Positions 33,628 through 42,606 of a stretch of 64,000 bases of DNA are shown here, piece after piece. This DNA comes from an uncultured Clostridia bacterium (GTDB lineage: Bacteria; Bacillota; Clostridia; CAKSNL01; HGM11501). Below the pieces are notes generated by a model, which was not told the origin of the DNA, made no database searches, and saw only the letters and a list, made by a program, of their open reading frames with translations. The number at the start of each line of letters is the position of its first letter. Positions within the stretch are counted from its first letter, which is position 1. Where the stretch lies: the NCBI GenBank assembly GCA_934476235.1, contig CAKSNL010000006.1, positions 1-64,000 on the forward strand, read 5' to 3'. The position numbers and the translations under genes are program-made.

Positions 33628-34782
33628 ATGTTTGATAAAAAGATCAGAAAACCGTATATGACACTCGCGCTGACGGCGGTGTTTTTAATAATGAGTATGT
33701 TCGCGGCGAACGCGGAAACACTTTCCCAGCAGCTTACGAGAGCGCAGAACGAGAGAAAGGCTGCCGAGCAGCAGCTGTCGAGCATTCAGTCGCAGAAAAA
33801 GAACGCTCAGGCGGTGAAAACTCAGTTAGATTCCGAAATATCGAGCCTTAATACCGAGATTTCGAACCTTCAGAACGACATCAATAAGACCGATGGCGAG
33901 ATCGCGTTAAAGCAGCAGGAGCTTGATCAGGCGGAGGCGGCGTGCGAGGAGCAGTTTTCTTCGTTTAAGACAAGAGCGAGAATAATGTACGAGAACGGTC
34001 CTTCGACTTATATAGAGATACTTTTCGCGTCCGGCAGCTTTTCGGAATTTGCGTCCAATGTGGAAATAATCAAAAACCTTTTGGACTATGACGAGAAGGT
34101 GCTTGAGGAAAGAAAGCAGGTAAGAGAGGTCATCGCCCGGCAGAAGGCGGATCTTGACGCAGAGCGTGCCGAGCAGGAAACGAGAAGGCTGACGCTTTCG
34201 GAAAAACAGTCGTCGTTAAACACAAAATTGCAGACCCAGTCGGCGGTCATCAGCCAGCTTGCTCAGCAGGAGCAGATGATCTTGAGCCAGACCAAGGAAC
34301 AGATTGCCAAGGAAAAGCAGCTCCAGCAGAGGATAAACCAGTCAAGAGCGGTAAACACGAGCACTCAGACCTATAAGAGCTCGCCCTCGGCGACCGCGGT
34401 GAAAACCGTGTTTTCCGGCACTGCAAGCGGTTCAGAGGCGGTAAGGATCGCGAAAAGCTATATCGGCGTGCCCTACGTTTACGGGGGAACGACCCCGAAC
34501 GGGTTTGACTGCAGCGGTTTCGTTCAGTACGTTTACCGCCAGATGGGAATTTCCATTAACCGCGTTGCGGCGGACCAGGCGAGAAACGGAGTTTATGTCG
34601 CGAAAGAGGACCTTCAGCCGGGCGATCTGGTGTTCTTCGCAAAGCCGGGAAGAACTATCCATCACGTGGGAATGTACGTCGGAAACGGTCAGTACATCCA
34701 TGCGCCCTACACGGGCAGAAGCATAACAATCGAGAACCTGACGAGAAAGGATTATTACACGGCGAGAAGAATTGTGTCTTAG
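33628..34782 (+). CDS. Secreted NlpC/P60 peptidoglycan endopeptidase with coiled coil
   Basis: A 384-residue exported hydrolase. A signal peptide covers about 1-29 (basic start, hydrophobic LALTAVFLIMSMFA, AxA cut near ANAE). Residues 30-240 form a long coiled coil rich in Gln and Glu, similar to CwlO/PcsB-type regulators that respond to FtsEX. Residues ~270-384 are the NlpC/P60 domain with catalytic Cys in FDCSGFVQY, His in HHVGMYVGNG and His in YIHAPYTG. It should cleave D-Glu-diaminopimelate links in the cell wall during growth. Confidence 0.93.
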   Translation: MFDKKIRKPYMTLALTAVFLIMSMFAANAETLSQQLTRAQNERKAAEQQLSSIQSQKKNAQAVKTQLDSEISSLNTEISNLQNDINKTDGEIALKQQELDQAEAACEEQFSSFKTRARIMYENGPSTYIEILFASGSFSEFASNVEIIKNLLDYDEKVLEERKQVREVIARQKADLDAERAEQETRRLTLSEKQSSLNTKLQTQSAVISQLAQQEQMILSQTKEQIAKEKQLQQRINQSRAVNTSTQTYKSSPSATAVKTVFSGTASGSEAVRIAKSYIGVPYVYGGTTPNGFDCSGFVQYVYRQMGISINRVAADQARNGVYVAKEDLQPGDLVFFAKPGRTIHHVGMYVGNGQYIHAPYTGRSITIENLTRKDYYTARRIVS

Positions 34783-34822
34783 AAAAGGCAATATTTCGGT
34801 AAAAATACACATAAAAAAACAC

Positions 34823-34851
34823 TTGCAATTTATAAAAAAGTGTGGTATAAT
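34823..34851 (+). promoter_or_regulatory. Promoter of the rimP-nusA-infB operon
   Basis: TTGCAA (34823-34828), 17-bp spacer, TATAAT (34846-34851), about 70 bp ahead of rimP. Confidence 0.8.
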
Positions 34852-34864
34852 ATGTTTTGGCATA

Positions 34865-34890
34865 AAAGAGTGGGAATTCTCCCACTCTTT
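34865..34890 (+). promoter_or_regulatory. Leader hairpin of the rimP-nusA operon
   Basis: The arms AAAGAGTGGGA (34865-34875) and TCCCACTCTTT (34880-34890) pair around ATTC, starting only about 8 nt after the predicted transcription start. Only UUU-CG follows, so it is a weak terminator at best. NusA-dependent attenuation or mRNA protection is possible. Confidence 0.55.
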
Positions 34891-34923
34891 CGTATTATAT
34901 AATAAAAACGGGAGATGAGGGCG

Positions 34924-35379
34924 TTGTCAAAGGCAGAGGAGATTGCGGAAAGAGAAGCGGAAAAGATCTGCGCGGAAAACGGACTTTTTGTTTATGACGT
35001 TGAGTACAAAAAAGAGGGCGGAGAAAACATTTTAAGAATATACATCGATTCGGATTCGGGCATTACGCTCGACGACTGCGAGAAGGTCAGCCGCCCGCTT
35101 TCGGACAGACTTGACGAGCTGGACCCCATAAAGGGCGCGTACGAGCTTGAGGTCTCTTCCCCCGGAATCGAGCGCATTATAAGAAGGGACTGGCATTATG
35201 ACAAGGCGCTCGGCGAAAAAATATACGTAAAGCTTTTCGGCTCCGAGAACGGAGAAAAGGAGCTTACCGGAATCTTGAAAGAGGCGGATAAGGACTCATT
35301 TACAATCGGAACCGAAAAGGAAGATATCAAAATAATGAAAGATAAAGCGGCTTTGGTAAGAACCGTGTTTGAATTTTAG
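34924..35379 (+). CDS. rimP: Ribosome maturation factor RimP
   Basis: A 151-residue protein needed for 30S assembly. A TTG at 34924 is preferred because GGGAG abuts the in-frame ATG at 34915, leaving no spacing. N-terminal RimP domain: LFVYDVEYKKEGGENILRIYID in outline (20-40), then SRPLSDRLDELDP and the YELEVSSPGIER signature (about 72-83). A C-terminal SH3-like domain completes it. First gene of the conserved nusA operon. Confidence 0.93.
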   Translation: MSKAEEIAEREAEKICAENGLFVYDVEYKKEGGENILRIYIDSDSGITLDDCEKVSRPLSDRLDELDPIKGAYELEVSSPGIERIIRRDWHYDKALGEKIYVKLFGSENGEKELTGILKEADKDSFTIGTEKEDIKIMKDKAALVRTVFEF

Positions 35380-35393
35380 GAGGTATGCGAAAA

Positions 35394-36443
35394 ATGAACC
35401 AGGAGCTTATGGCGGCGCTTTCGGAGCTGGAGCGCACGAAGGACATTAAAAAGGACTATATGATTGAGGCAATCAAGGCGGCGCTCACAGCTGCGTGCAA
35501 GAAAAACTATCTTGACAATCTTTACGTTAAGGTCGAGATGGATCCTGACACAGGAGCAATCCGCGCGTACACGCAGAAAAAGGTCGTTTCGGAGGTTGAG
35601 GACCCGGTAAACGAGATTTCGCTTGAAGAGGCTCAGGCGATAAAGCCGACCTATGAGGAAGAGGATTTCGTTGACTATGAGGTTGACCCGATGAGATTCG
35701 GACGTATCGCGGCGCAGACGGCGAAGCAGGTCGTTATCCAGAAGATAAGAGAGGCTGAAAGAGGACATCTTTTTGACGCGTTCTCCGAAAAAGAGGGCAA
35801 GATATTAACGGGCGTTATCCAGAAGGAGGACAGAAAGGGACTTATCGTTTCTCTGGAGGACAATGCGGAGGGAATCCTTCCCTTAAGCGAAAGAATCCCC
35901 GGCGAGGAATATCACTATAACGACAAGATGAAGTTCTTCGTTCTGGAGATAAAGAAGGGATATTCCGGTCCCCAGATAATACTTTCGAGAACGCATCCCG
36001 GTCTTATAAGAAAGATGTTTGAACAGGAGGTTCCCGAGATTTCGGACGGCACGGTCGAGATAAACGGCATCGTGCGCGAAGCCGGATCCAGAACAAAAAT
36101 GGCAGTCTCCTCGTCGGACGAGAAGATTGACCCCATCGGCGCATGCGTCGGTCAGAAGGGCATGAGAGTCAACGCCGTTATGGGTCAGATGGGCGACGAG
36201 AAGATAGATATTATAAAGTACAGCCCCGAACCGGAAGAGTTCATTGCGTCGGCATTAAGCCCGGCAAAGGTAACCTCCGTCACCGTGTCGGAGGAGGAAA
36301 AGAGCGCGTTTGTGACGGTTCCTGAGTACCAGCTTTCCCTTGCTATCGGCAAGGAGGGGCAGAACGCGAGAATGGCGGCGCGCCTTACCGGATATAAGAT
36401 TGATATAAAGAGCGATTCGGAATCCGCGGCAAAAGAGGAGTAA
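35394..36443 (+). CDS. nusA: Transcription termination/antitermination factor NusA
   Basis: A 349-residue protein. The start was taken at ATG 35394 because AGGAGG directly abuts the ATG at 35385. Domain order: N-terminal RNA-polymerase-binding domain (1-125), S1 domain (about 130-200, GKILTGVIQ, GLIVSLEDNAEGILP), and two KH domains (about 225-345: DPIGACVGQKGMRVNAV, AIGKEGQNARMAARLTGYKIDI). The C-terminal acidic repeats of E. coli NusA are absent, as usual in Firmicutes. Ends 2 bp before ylxR. Confidence 0.96.
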   Translation: MNQELMAALSELERTKDIKKDYMIEAIKAALTAACKKNYLDNLYVKVEMDPDTGAIRAYTQKKVVSEVEDPVNEISLEEAQAIKPTYEEEDFVDYEVDPMRFGRIAAQTAKQVVIQKIREAERGHLFDAFSEKEGKILTGVIQKEDRKGLIVSLEDNAEGILPLSERIPGEEYHYNDKMKFFVLEIKKGYSGPQIILSRTHPGLIRKMFEQEVPEISDGTVEINGIVREAGSRTKMAVSSSDEKIDPIGACVGQKGMRVNAVMGQMGDEKIDIIKYSPEPEEFIASALSPAKVTSVTVSEEEKSAFVTVPEYQLSLAIGKEGQNARMAARLTGYKIDIKSDSESAAKEE

Positions 36444-36445
36444 TT

Positions 36446-36709
36446 ATGGCAAAAAGCGTACCTTTGAGAATGTGCACCGTATGCAGGGCAAGCAAAGAAA
36501 AAAAGGACCTTATAAGAATCGTGAAAAATAAAGAGGGCGAAATTTTTATCGACCCGACGGGGAAGGCTAACGGAAGAGGCGCCTATATCTGTAAGGACGG
36601 CAGCTGCGCGTCCGAGGCGGAAAAGAAAAAGGCGCTTGAAAGGTCGTTTTCCTCGCCCGTAAATAAAGAACTGTTTTCGGAGCTTGCCGCTCTGAATAAG
36701 AATGACTAA
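36446..36709 (+). CDS. ylxR: YlxR/RnpM family RNA-binding protein
   Basis: An 87-residue protein, ATG 36446 behind GAGGAG. It begins PLRMCTVCRASKEKKDLIRIV with the two cysteines and ends with the NGRGAYICKDGSC block, the YlxR signature. In Firmicutes this protein (RnpM) binds RNase P RNA and modulates tRNA processing. The L7Ae-like ylxQ gene that often follows is absent and infB comes directly next. Confidence 0.92.
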   Translation: MAKSVPLRMCTVCRASKEKKDLIRIVKNKEGEIFIDPTGKANGRGAYICKDGSCASEAEKKKALERSFSSPVNKELFSELAALNKND

Positions 36710-36725
36710 TCGTGGGGGTGTATCT

Positions 36726-38975
36726 ATGGCAAAAATTAAAGTAAACGAGCTTTCAAAGACTCTGGGCGTCAAGAGCTCCGAGCTTGTGGAGCTTTTAAAA
36801 AGCGCGGGTTCGGCGGTAAAGGGCTATTCGAGCCTGATGAGCGACAATGATATGAACATCGTTTTGGAGCACTATACAAAGCTTTATGACGACGGAACGG
36901 ATATATACGAATTCATGAAATCACTCTGCCCGGCAGAGCCCGAAAAGAAGGCAGAGCCCGAAAAGGAAGAGAAAAAGGCTGAGGTAAAGGCAGAAAAGGA
37001 TCCTAAAAAGCAGCCCAACCATTCAAACGAAAAGCGCTATGTCGATACAAGGGCGAACGTGGTTGACTTGGATAAGTACAAGGATGCGGAAAAGATTGAG
37101 GAGCTTGCTCCCGAGCTTAAGGACACCGTGACCAATAAGCAGAAGATAAAGAAGGGTCCCAAGAACAAGTCCCAGGCAAAGAAGGAGGCGTTCGTTCCCA
37201 AGCATACGGAGCCTAAGAAAAAGGAAAAGCTTGAAATCGAAATTCCCGATGAGATCGTTGTGTCCGAGCTTGCCGAAAAGCTTAAGACCACGACGAACGA
37301 CGTTATTAAGCGCCTCATGCTGATAGGCGTTATGGCAAACCTTAACCAGACGGTCGATTATGACACCGCGGCGCTCATCGCCGAGGATATGGGCGCGAAG
37401 GTAACGAAGGAGGTCATCGTTACAAAGGAGGACCTTTTGTTCAACGATACGCCCGATAATCCCGAGGACCTGGTTCCCCGCGACCCGGTCGTTGTCGTTA
37501 TGGGTCACGTTGACCACGGTAAGACCTCGCTTTTGGACGCGATAAGAAAGACCAACGTAGCCTCCGGCGAGGCGGGCGGAATTACGCAGCACATCGGCGC
37601 ATACAGAATCAAGATAAACGACAGAAAGATAACGTTTTTAGACACTCCCGGTCACGAGGCATTCACCGCAATGCGTGCGCGCGGAGCGCAGGTAACCGAT
37701 ATCGCCATACTTGTCGTTGCGGCGGATGACGGAATCATGCCCCAGACCATCGAGGCGATAAACCACGCGAGAGCGGCGGGACTTACGATTATCGTTGCGA
37801 TAAACAAGATAGATAAGGACAATGCGGATGTTGAGAGAGTTAAAAGAGAGCTTTCCGAAAATGATGTATTAATTGAGGAGTGGGGCGGAGATACTATATG
37901 TGTCGAGGTTTCCGCAAAGCAGAATAAAAATATTTCAGAACTCTTGGAAATGGTCATCTTAAGCGCGGATATGCTGGAGCTTAAGGCAAATCCCGGAAGA
38001 AAGGCAAAGGGCACGGTCATCGAGTCCCGCCTTGATAAGGGAAGAGGACCGGTCGCAACCGTTTTGGTTCAGAACGGAACGCTCCGCCAGGGCGACGTTG
38101 TCGTTGCGGGCACCGCAGTCGGCAGAGTCAGAGTCATGACGGACGATAAGGGCACGAGAATCAAGGAAGCGGGTCCCTCCGTTCCCGTTGAGATAGTCGG
38201 ACTTTCCGAGGCGCCCGAGGGCGGAGAGCTCTTCTTCGCGGTTGACGATGAGAGAGCGGCGCGCGACGTTGTAGAGGCAAGAAAGCAGAAGATAAAGGAA
38301 GAGAATATCAAGGCGGCGTCCGCGGTAAGCTTAGACGATCTTTTCTCCAGAATTTCCGAGGGCGATATGAAGAACCTTAACATCATCGTTAAGGCGGACG
38401 TTCAGGGAAGCGTTGAGGCGGTGCGCCAGAGCCTTGAAAAGCTTTCAAATGACGAGGTAAAGGTAAAGGTAATTCACGGAGCGGTCGGCGCGGTGAATGA
38501 GTCGGACGTTATGCTTGCGTCCGCGTCGAACGCAATCATTGTCGGCTTCAATGTCCGTCCGGATTCCGGTGCGCGCGTTGCGGCTGAAGCAAAGAACATT
38601 GATATGCGTATGTACAGAGTAATCTACGACGCTATCGACGAGATAGAAGCTGCCATGAAGGGCATGCTCGCTCCCAAGTTCAGAGAAAAGGTAACCGGTC
38701 ATGCCGAGGTAAGGCAGACCTTCAAGGTATCGAGCGTCGGCACCATCGCGGGCTGCTATGTGACGGACGGAACGGTATCGAGAAATAACAGCGTCAGAAT
38801 CGTGCGCGACGGTATCGTTATTTACGAGGGACAGATAGAGTCATTAAAGCGCTTTAAGGATGACGCCAAGGAGGTTGCCGCGGGCTTTGAATGCGGTATG
38901 AGCGTTGAAAAGTTCAACGACATCAAGGAGGGCGACGTGTTCGAGAGCTTCACTATGGAAGAGGTTGAAAGATAA
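36726..38975 (+). CDS. infB: Translation initiation factor IF-2
   Basis: A 749-residue GTPase that brings initiator tRNA to the 30S subunit. The start ATG 36726 has GGGGGTG upstream, and an ATG at 36702 would overlap ylxR. The N-terminal IF2_N helix (KVNELSKTLGVKSSELVELLK) is followed by a Lys/Glu-rich linker, a second IF2_N at about 175, the G domain (GHVDHGKTSLLDAI about 256, DTPGHEAFTAMRARG, NKIDK), and beta-barrels plus IF-2 domains 3 and 4. Size and order are normal. Confidence 0.97.
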   Translation: MAKIKVNELSKTLGVKSSELVELLKSAGSAVKGYSSLMSDNDMNIVLEHYTKLYDDGTDIYEFMKSLCPAEPEKKAEPEKEEKKAEVKAEKDPKKQPNHSNEKRYVDTRANVVDLDKYKDAEKIEELAPELKDTVTNKQKIKKGPKNKSQAKKEAFVPKHTEPKKKEKLEIEIPDEIVVSELAEKLKTTTNDVIKRLMLIGVMANLNQTVDYDTAALIAEDMGAKVTKEVIVTKEDLLFNDTPDNPEDLVPRDPVVVVMGHVDHGKTSLLDAIRKTNVASGEAGGITQHIGAYRIKINDRKITFLDTPGHEAFTAMRARGAQVTDIAILVVAADDGIMPQTIEAINHARAAGLTIIVAINKIDKDNADVERVKRELSENDVLIEEWGGDTICVEVSAKQNKNISELLEMVILSADMLELKANPGRKAKGTVIESRLDKGRGPVATVLVQNGTLRQGDVVVAGTAVGRVRVMTDDKGTRIKEAGPSVPVEIVGLSEAPEGGELFFAVDDERAARDVVEARKQKIKEENIKAASAVSLDDLFSRISEGDMKNLNIIVKADVQGSVEAVRQSLEKLSNDEVKVKVIHGAVGAVNESDVMLASASNAIIVGFNVRPDSGARVAAEAKNIDMRMYRVIYDAIDEIEAAMKGMLAPKFREKVTGHAEVRQTFKVSSVGTIAGCYVTDGTVSRNNSVRIVRDGIVIYEGQIESLKRFKDDAKEVAAGFECGMSVEKFNDIKEGDVFESFTMEEVER

Positions 38976-39332
38976 ATGAGTTTTGACAGGACCGAAAGAA
39001 TATCCGGCGAGATCATGCGATCGCTGCCGGACATTCTCCGCGGTATAAAGGATCCGCGTATGAAAGGCATGATAAGCGTTTTGGACGTGCGCGTTACAAA
39101 GGACTTGTCGTACGCGAAGGTAACGGTGAGCGTTTTGGGCACCGAGGAGGACAAACGCTCCGCCGCCGCGGCGCTTAAATCCGCCGCAGGATATATAAGA
39201 AGGGAACTTTCCCACCGCGTGGATATCAGGGTGACGCCCGAGCTTAATTTCGTCATAAGCGACGCGATCGAGTACGAAGCGCGCATCAGCAAAATGATAT
39301 CGGACGCTGTGGGCGGGAAAACAGATGAGTGA
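38976..39332 (+). CDS. rbfA: Ribosome-binding factor A
   Basis: A 118-residue KH-fold protein that assists 16S rRNA 5'-end maturation and cold adaptation. Signature text: RISGEIMRSLPDILR-like start, IKDPRMKGMISVLDVRVTKDLSYAKVTVSVLG in outline (28-60), and RRELSHRVDIRVTPELNFVISD. It begins right after infB and overlaps the next gene by 8 nt. Confidence 0.95.
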   Translation: MSFDRTERISGEIMRSLPDILRGIKDPRMKGMISVLDVRVTKDLSYAKVTVSVLGTEEDKRSAAAALKSAAGYIRRELSHRVDIRVTPELNFVISDAIEYEARISKMISDAVGGKTDE

Positions 39333-40287
39333 ATTTCTTTTAATAAAAAAAGAAGCTGAGAAAGCGGAGAGCATTGTGATCTTAAACCATGTTAATATGG
39401 ACGGGGATGCGGTGGGCTCCGCGTTTTCCTTGGCGGCAGTTTTTAAAAGCGCGGGAAAAAAGGTTTCGGTCGCGATAGAGGACGATCCGCCCGAATATTT
39501 AAAGGCGCTTTGCGACGAATATATAAAAGAGTCGGACGAGGTTTTTGACCTTGCCTTATGCGTTGACTGCGGGGACGAATTGAGACTCGGCAAAAGAAAG
39601 GACATTTTCTTTAACGCCAAAAGAACCGTCTGCATCGACCATCACGTGTCAAACGTCGGGTTTGCGGACGTGAACCTTATAAGACCGGAGGCGTCGAGCA
39701 CGAGCGAGATCGTGTTCGGGCTCATTAAGTACCTTGGCGCCGGGATCACGCCGCGCATGGCGGATCAGCTTTTTGCCGGCATCATCACCGATACCGGGGG
39801 ATTTAAATATTCCAACACCACGCCCGAGTGCTTTTCCATAAGCGGCGAGCTTTTGAAAGCGGGAGCGGATATAAACGGCGTCTGCATAGGAATATATGAG
39901 TCAAACTCCCTTGCCAAGCTTAAGCTAAAGTCAAGGTGCTTGGACTCCATAAAGCTTTATGCCGGCGGAAAAATATCCGGCTCCGTGATAACGAAAAAGG
40001 ACTTTTTAAAGACCGGAGCGGCGGAGTCCGACTGCGAGGGCTTTTCGCAGATAGGGCGCGGCATCGCGGGGGTCGAAGCGTCCTTCTCCATCACGGCGTA
40101 TAAAAACGTCAAGGTCAGCTTAAGGAGCAAAAGATACGTTGACGTTGCAATGATAGCCGCGTCCTTCGGCGGCGGCGGTCACAAAAGGGCGGCGGGATTC
40201 TCGCTTCCCGAGGACACGAACATAAAAAAGCTTGAAAAAAAGCTTGTGGAAATGCTGACAGCGGAAGTTGAAAAGGAAAACGTATGA
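39325..40287 (+). CDS. nrnA: DHH-family oligoribonuclease / pAp phosphatase
   Basis: A 320-residue DHH/DHHA1 phosphoesterase that degrades nanoRNAs and 3'-phosphoadenosine 5'-phosphate. Motifs: NHVNMDGDAVGSA (about 21-33), LCVDCGD (about 78), the DHHVSN signature (IDHHVSNVGFADV, about 100-112), and DTGGFKYSNT. The C-terminal DHHA1 has FGGGGHKRAAGF (about 275-286). Its usual place between rbfA and truB is kept. Confidence 0.93.
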   Translation: MSEFLLIKKEAEKAESIVILNHVNMDGDAVGSAFSLAAVFKSAGKKVSVAIEDDPPEYLKALCDEYIKESDEVFDLALCVDCGDELRLGKRKDIFFNAKRTVCIDHHVSNVGFADVNLIRPEASSTSEIVFGLIKYLGAGITPRMADQLFAGIITDTGGFKYSNTTPECFSISGELLKAGADINGVCIGIYESNSLAKLKLKSRCLDSIKLYAGGKISGSVITKKDFLKTGAAESDCEGFSQIGRGIAGVEASFSITAYKNVKVSLRSKRYVDVAMIAASFGGGGHKRAAGFSLPEDTNIKKLEKKLVEMLTAEVEKENV

Positions 40288-41162
40288 ACGGCGTTATTGT
40301 AATTGATAAAGATGAAAAGATGACGAGCTTTGACGTTGTCGCGAAAATGAGAAGGATATGCGGCACAAAAAAGGTCGGTCACACGGGCACGCTTGACCCG
40401 GACGCGACGGGCGTTCTTCCCGTCTGCATAGGGAACGCGACGCGCGCGGCGGATATCATGACCGGGGCGGACAAAAAAAGCTACAGAGCCGTTTTAAGGC
40501 TCGGCAGCGCGACGGATACGTTTGACGCGTCCGGGAAAGTAACGAAAACGGGCGACGCGTCGGGACTCTCCGACGGGGAGATTGAGCGCATAATTTCTTT
40601 GTTTACGGGCGATATAATGCAGACTCCGCCGATGTATTCGGCGATAAAGGTTGGGGGCAAAAAGCTCTATCAGTTGGCGCGCGAGGGAAAGACGGTGGAG
40701 CTTGAACCGCGGAAAGTCCGGATAGACTCTCTGAAAATCCTCGGGCGGAATAAAAATGACGTTTCGCTTGATATCACCTGCTCCAAGGGCACATATATAA
40801 GGTCGCTCTGCAACGACATCGGCGAAAAGCTCGGCTGCTTTGCCCACATGGCGGCGCTTCGGCGCACCGCGAGCGGGAATTTCACCGAAAAGGAAGCGGT
40901 GAAGCTTTCCTGCCTTACAAGTGAGAACGCAAAAGATTACCTTGTGCCGACGGACAGGCTCTTTGACTATCCCGCCTTTAAGGCGACGGGCAAGCAGGAA
41001 TACTTAATAAAAAACGGCGTGAGCGCGTACTGCGAGGGCGAGGAGGGGCTCTACAGAGTCTACTCGGAGTCGGGCGCGTTTCTCTCCGTTTCGGAAATAG
41101 TCGTGATTGACGGGAAAAAGTGCTTAAAGCTCATAAAAAGCTTTTGGGGGGATGGTAAATGA
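40284..41162 (+). CDS. truB: tRNA pseudouridine-55 synthase
   Basis: A 292-residue TruB. Motif I is GVIVIDKDEKMTSFDVV at the start, and the catalytic Asp lies in HTGTLDPDATGVLPVCIG (about 34-52). KKSYRAVLRLGSATDTFDASG and CSKGTYIRSLCNDIGEKLGC (about 170) follow, then a C-terminal PUA-like domain. Modifies U55 in the T loop of tRNAs. It overlaps both neighbours by 4 nt. Confidence 0.95.
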   Translation: MNGVIVIDKDEKMTSFDVVAKMRRICGTKKVGHTGTLDPDATGVLPVCIGNATRAADIMTGADKKSYRAVLRLGSATDTFDASGKVTKTGDASGLSDGEIERIISLFTGDIMQTPPMYSAIKVGGKKLYQLAREGKTVELEPRKVRIDSLKILGRNKNDVSLDITCSKGTYIRSLCNDIGEKLGCFAHMAALRRTASGNFTEKEAVKLSCLTSENAKDYLVPTDRLFDYPAFKATGKQEYLIKNGVSAYCEGEEGLYRVYSESGAFLSVSEIVVIDGKKCLKLIKSFWGDGK

Positions 41163-42085
41163 TAAGGGCGTCAGACGGGGAAAAATTTTCCTCCTCCGCG
41201 GTCTGCATCGGCAATTTTGACGGGGTGCACCTTGCGCATGCCGAGCTTATAAAAAGCACGGTTCATGCAGCGAAAGAGGAAAAACTTAAAAGCATTGTCT
41301 ACACGTTTTGCCCGCACCCATCGGAGCTTTTCGGAATAAAGACGGAAAAAATAACCTCCGGGGAGGATAAAAGGGAGCTTATAAAAAGGCTCGGGGCGGA
41401 CGTTTACTATTGCAGAAAATGCACAAGGGAATTTCTTAAAAAAAGCCCGGAGGAATTTGCCCGTGAGGAGCTTATAAAAAACCTCGGCGCAAAAAAAGTT
41501 TTGGTGGGCTATGACTTCACGTTCGGACGGGACGGGAAGGGGACGGCGAAGGAGCTTATTTCGCTCGGCGAAAAGTACGGGTTTTCGGTCTCGGTCCTTG
41601 ATGAAATGAGGCTCGGCGAAAAAGCGGTCAAAAGCACGGCGGTCAGGGAATATATAAAAGAGGGAAAAATCGAAGAGGCTAACAAAATGCTCGGCAGAGC
41701 CCACTTTTATTCGGGAGAGGTGTTCCGCGCAAAAATGCTCGGGCGCACAATCGGCTTTCCCACGGCGAATATATATCCCGGGGAAGATCTGGTGCTTCCG
41801 CCCTTCGGGGTGTACGCCTCCGGCGTTCTGCTTGACGGGAAAATCTATCCCGGCGTTTCCAATATCGGGATAAATCCGACCGTGGAGCACGGCGATAAGC
41901 CGAAGATAGAAACGAATATAATGGGCTTTTCGGGGGATATCTACGGACGCATGATAAAGGTTTTTCTTTACTCCATGATAAGACCGGAGCGGAAATTTTC
42001 GGGAATTTCGGACCTTTCCGGGCAGATAAAAAAGGACGCGGAAGAAGCAAAAAAAATAATTGACAAAACGGACTTTATATGGTAA
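41159..42085 (+). CDS. ribF: Bifunctional riboflavin kinase / FAD synthetase
   Basis: A 308-residue RibF that makes FMN and FAD. The N-terminal nucleotidyltransferase has CIGNFDGVHLAHAELI (about 16-31) and KSTAVREYIKEGKIEEA. The C-terminal kinase has GRTIGFPTANIYPGEDLVLP (about 193-212) and GVSNIGINPTVEHGDKPKIETNI. The rpsO promoter begins inside its last codons. Confidence 0.95.
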   Translation: MIRASDGEKFSSSAVCIGNFDGVHLAHAELIKSTVHAAKEEKLKSIVYTFCPHPSELFGIKTEKITSGEDKRELIKRLGADVYYCRKCTREFLKKSPEEFAREELIKNLGAKKVLVGYDFTFGRDGKGTAKELISLGEKYGFSVSVLDEMRLGEKAVKSTAVREYIKEGKIEEANKMLGRAHFYSGEVFRAKMLGRTIGFPTANIYPGEDLVLPPFGVYASGVLLDGKIYPGVSNIGINPTVEHGDKPKIETNIMGFSGDIYGRMIKVFLYSMIRPERKFSGISDLSGQIKKDAEEAKKIIDKTDFIW

Positions 42086-42088
42086 AAT
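42060..42088 (+). promoter_or_regulatory. Promoter of rpsO, inside the ribF 3' end
   Basis: TTGACA (42060-42065), 17-bp spacer, TAAAAT (42083-42088). It allows rpsO-pnp to be expressed apart from the upstream operon. Confidence 0.75.
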
Positions 42089-42093
42089 ATATG

Positions 42094-42160
42094 TTGGTTT
42101 GTGAAACCGAACCTTTTGCAAGGCTTTAGGGGTCACCGCCTTCGGCGTTGTTAAAGGAGA
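42094..42160 (+). promoter_or_regulatory. Structured rpsO leader, three small hairpins
   Basis: Three tandem stem-loops precede the ribosome site: GGTTT/AAACC, CCTT/AAGG around TTGC, and ACCGCC/GGCGTT-type around TTC. Ribosomal protein S15 represses its own mRNA through structured leaders in many bacteria, though the structures differ between groups. Assignment as an S15-binding leader is inference. Confidence 0.45.
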
Positions 42161-42182
42161 TATTAAATGGGAGGTGTAACTT

Positions 42183-42446
42183 ATGTTAAAGGAAAGAAAG
42201 CAGGAGATCATTTCGACCTACCGCATGAGCGAAACGGATACAGGTTCGCCCGAGGTACAGATCGCTCTTTTGACTGAGAGAATCAATCATCTTAACGAGC
42301 ATCTTAAGGTCAATAAGAAGGATCATCATTCAAGAAGAGGTCTTTTGAAGATGGTTGGTAAGAGAAGAAGTCTCTTAAACTATCTTGAGAGAACCGACAT
42401 TGAAAGATACCGTGCTATCGTTGAAAAGCTCGGAATGAGAAAATAA
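42183..42446 (+). CDS. rpsO: 30S ribosomal protein S15
   Basis: An 87-residue protein with the family signature: TYRMSETDTGSPEVQIALLTERI, LNEHLKVNKKDHHSRRGLL and KRRSLLNYLERTD in order. It binds 16S rRNA helices 20-22 and 22-23. GGGAGGTG precedes its ATG. It has its own promoter and structured leader. Confidence 0.97.
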   Translation: MLKERKQEIISTYRMSETDTGSPEVQIALLTERINHLNEHLKVNKKDHHSRRGLLKMVGKRRSLLNYLERTDIERYRAIVEKLGMRK

Positions 42447-42456
42447 AGGAACACAA

Positions 42457-42495
42457 GGCGGTCGCGGTTTTGAAAATTCCGACCGCCGATTTTTC
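42457..42495 (+). terminator. Terminator after rpsO
   Basis: GGCGGTCG and CGACCGCC pair around about 15 nt, followed by GATTTTTC. It is probably partial, so that some transcription reaches pnp. The remaining ~110 bp before pnp show no clear promoter. Confidence 0.75.
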
Positions 42496-42606
42496 TTCAG
42501 GGCGCCGCGGGTGATTAGCAGTTAGATGTGCTTTTTTACGGGTTAAAAGGGCAGATTTAAGTGCTAAATGCCTACGGCAAAAAGAAAAAAGAAAGGATAA
42601 ATAACT

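Noticed and set aside
36709..36726. A missing or broken L7Ae-like ylxQ gene between ylxR and infB
   Set aside because: The two genes are 16 bp apart with infB's ribosome site between them, so there is no remnant. Absence of ylxQ is common enough in Firmicutes not to be notable.
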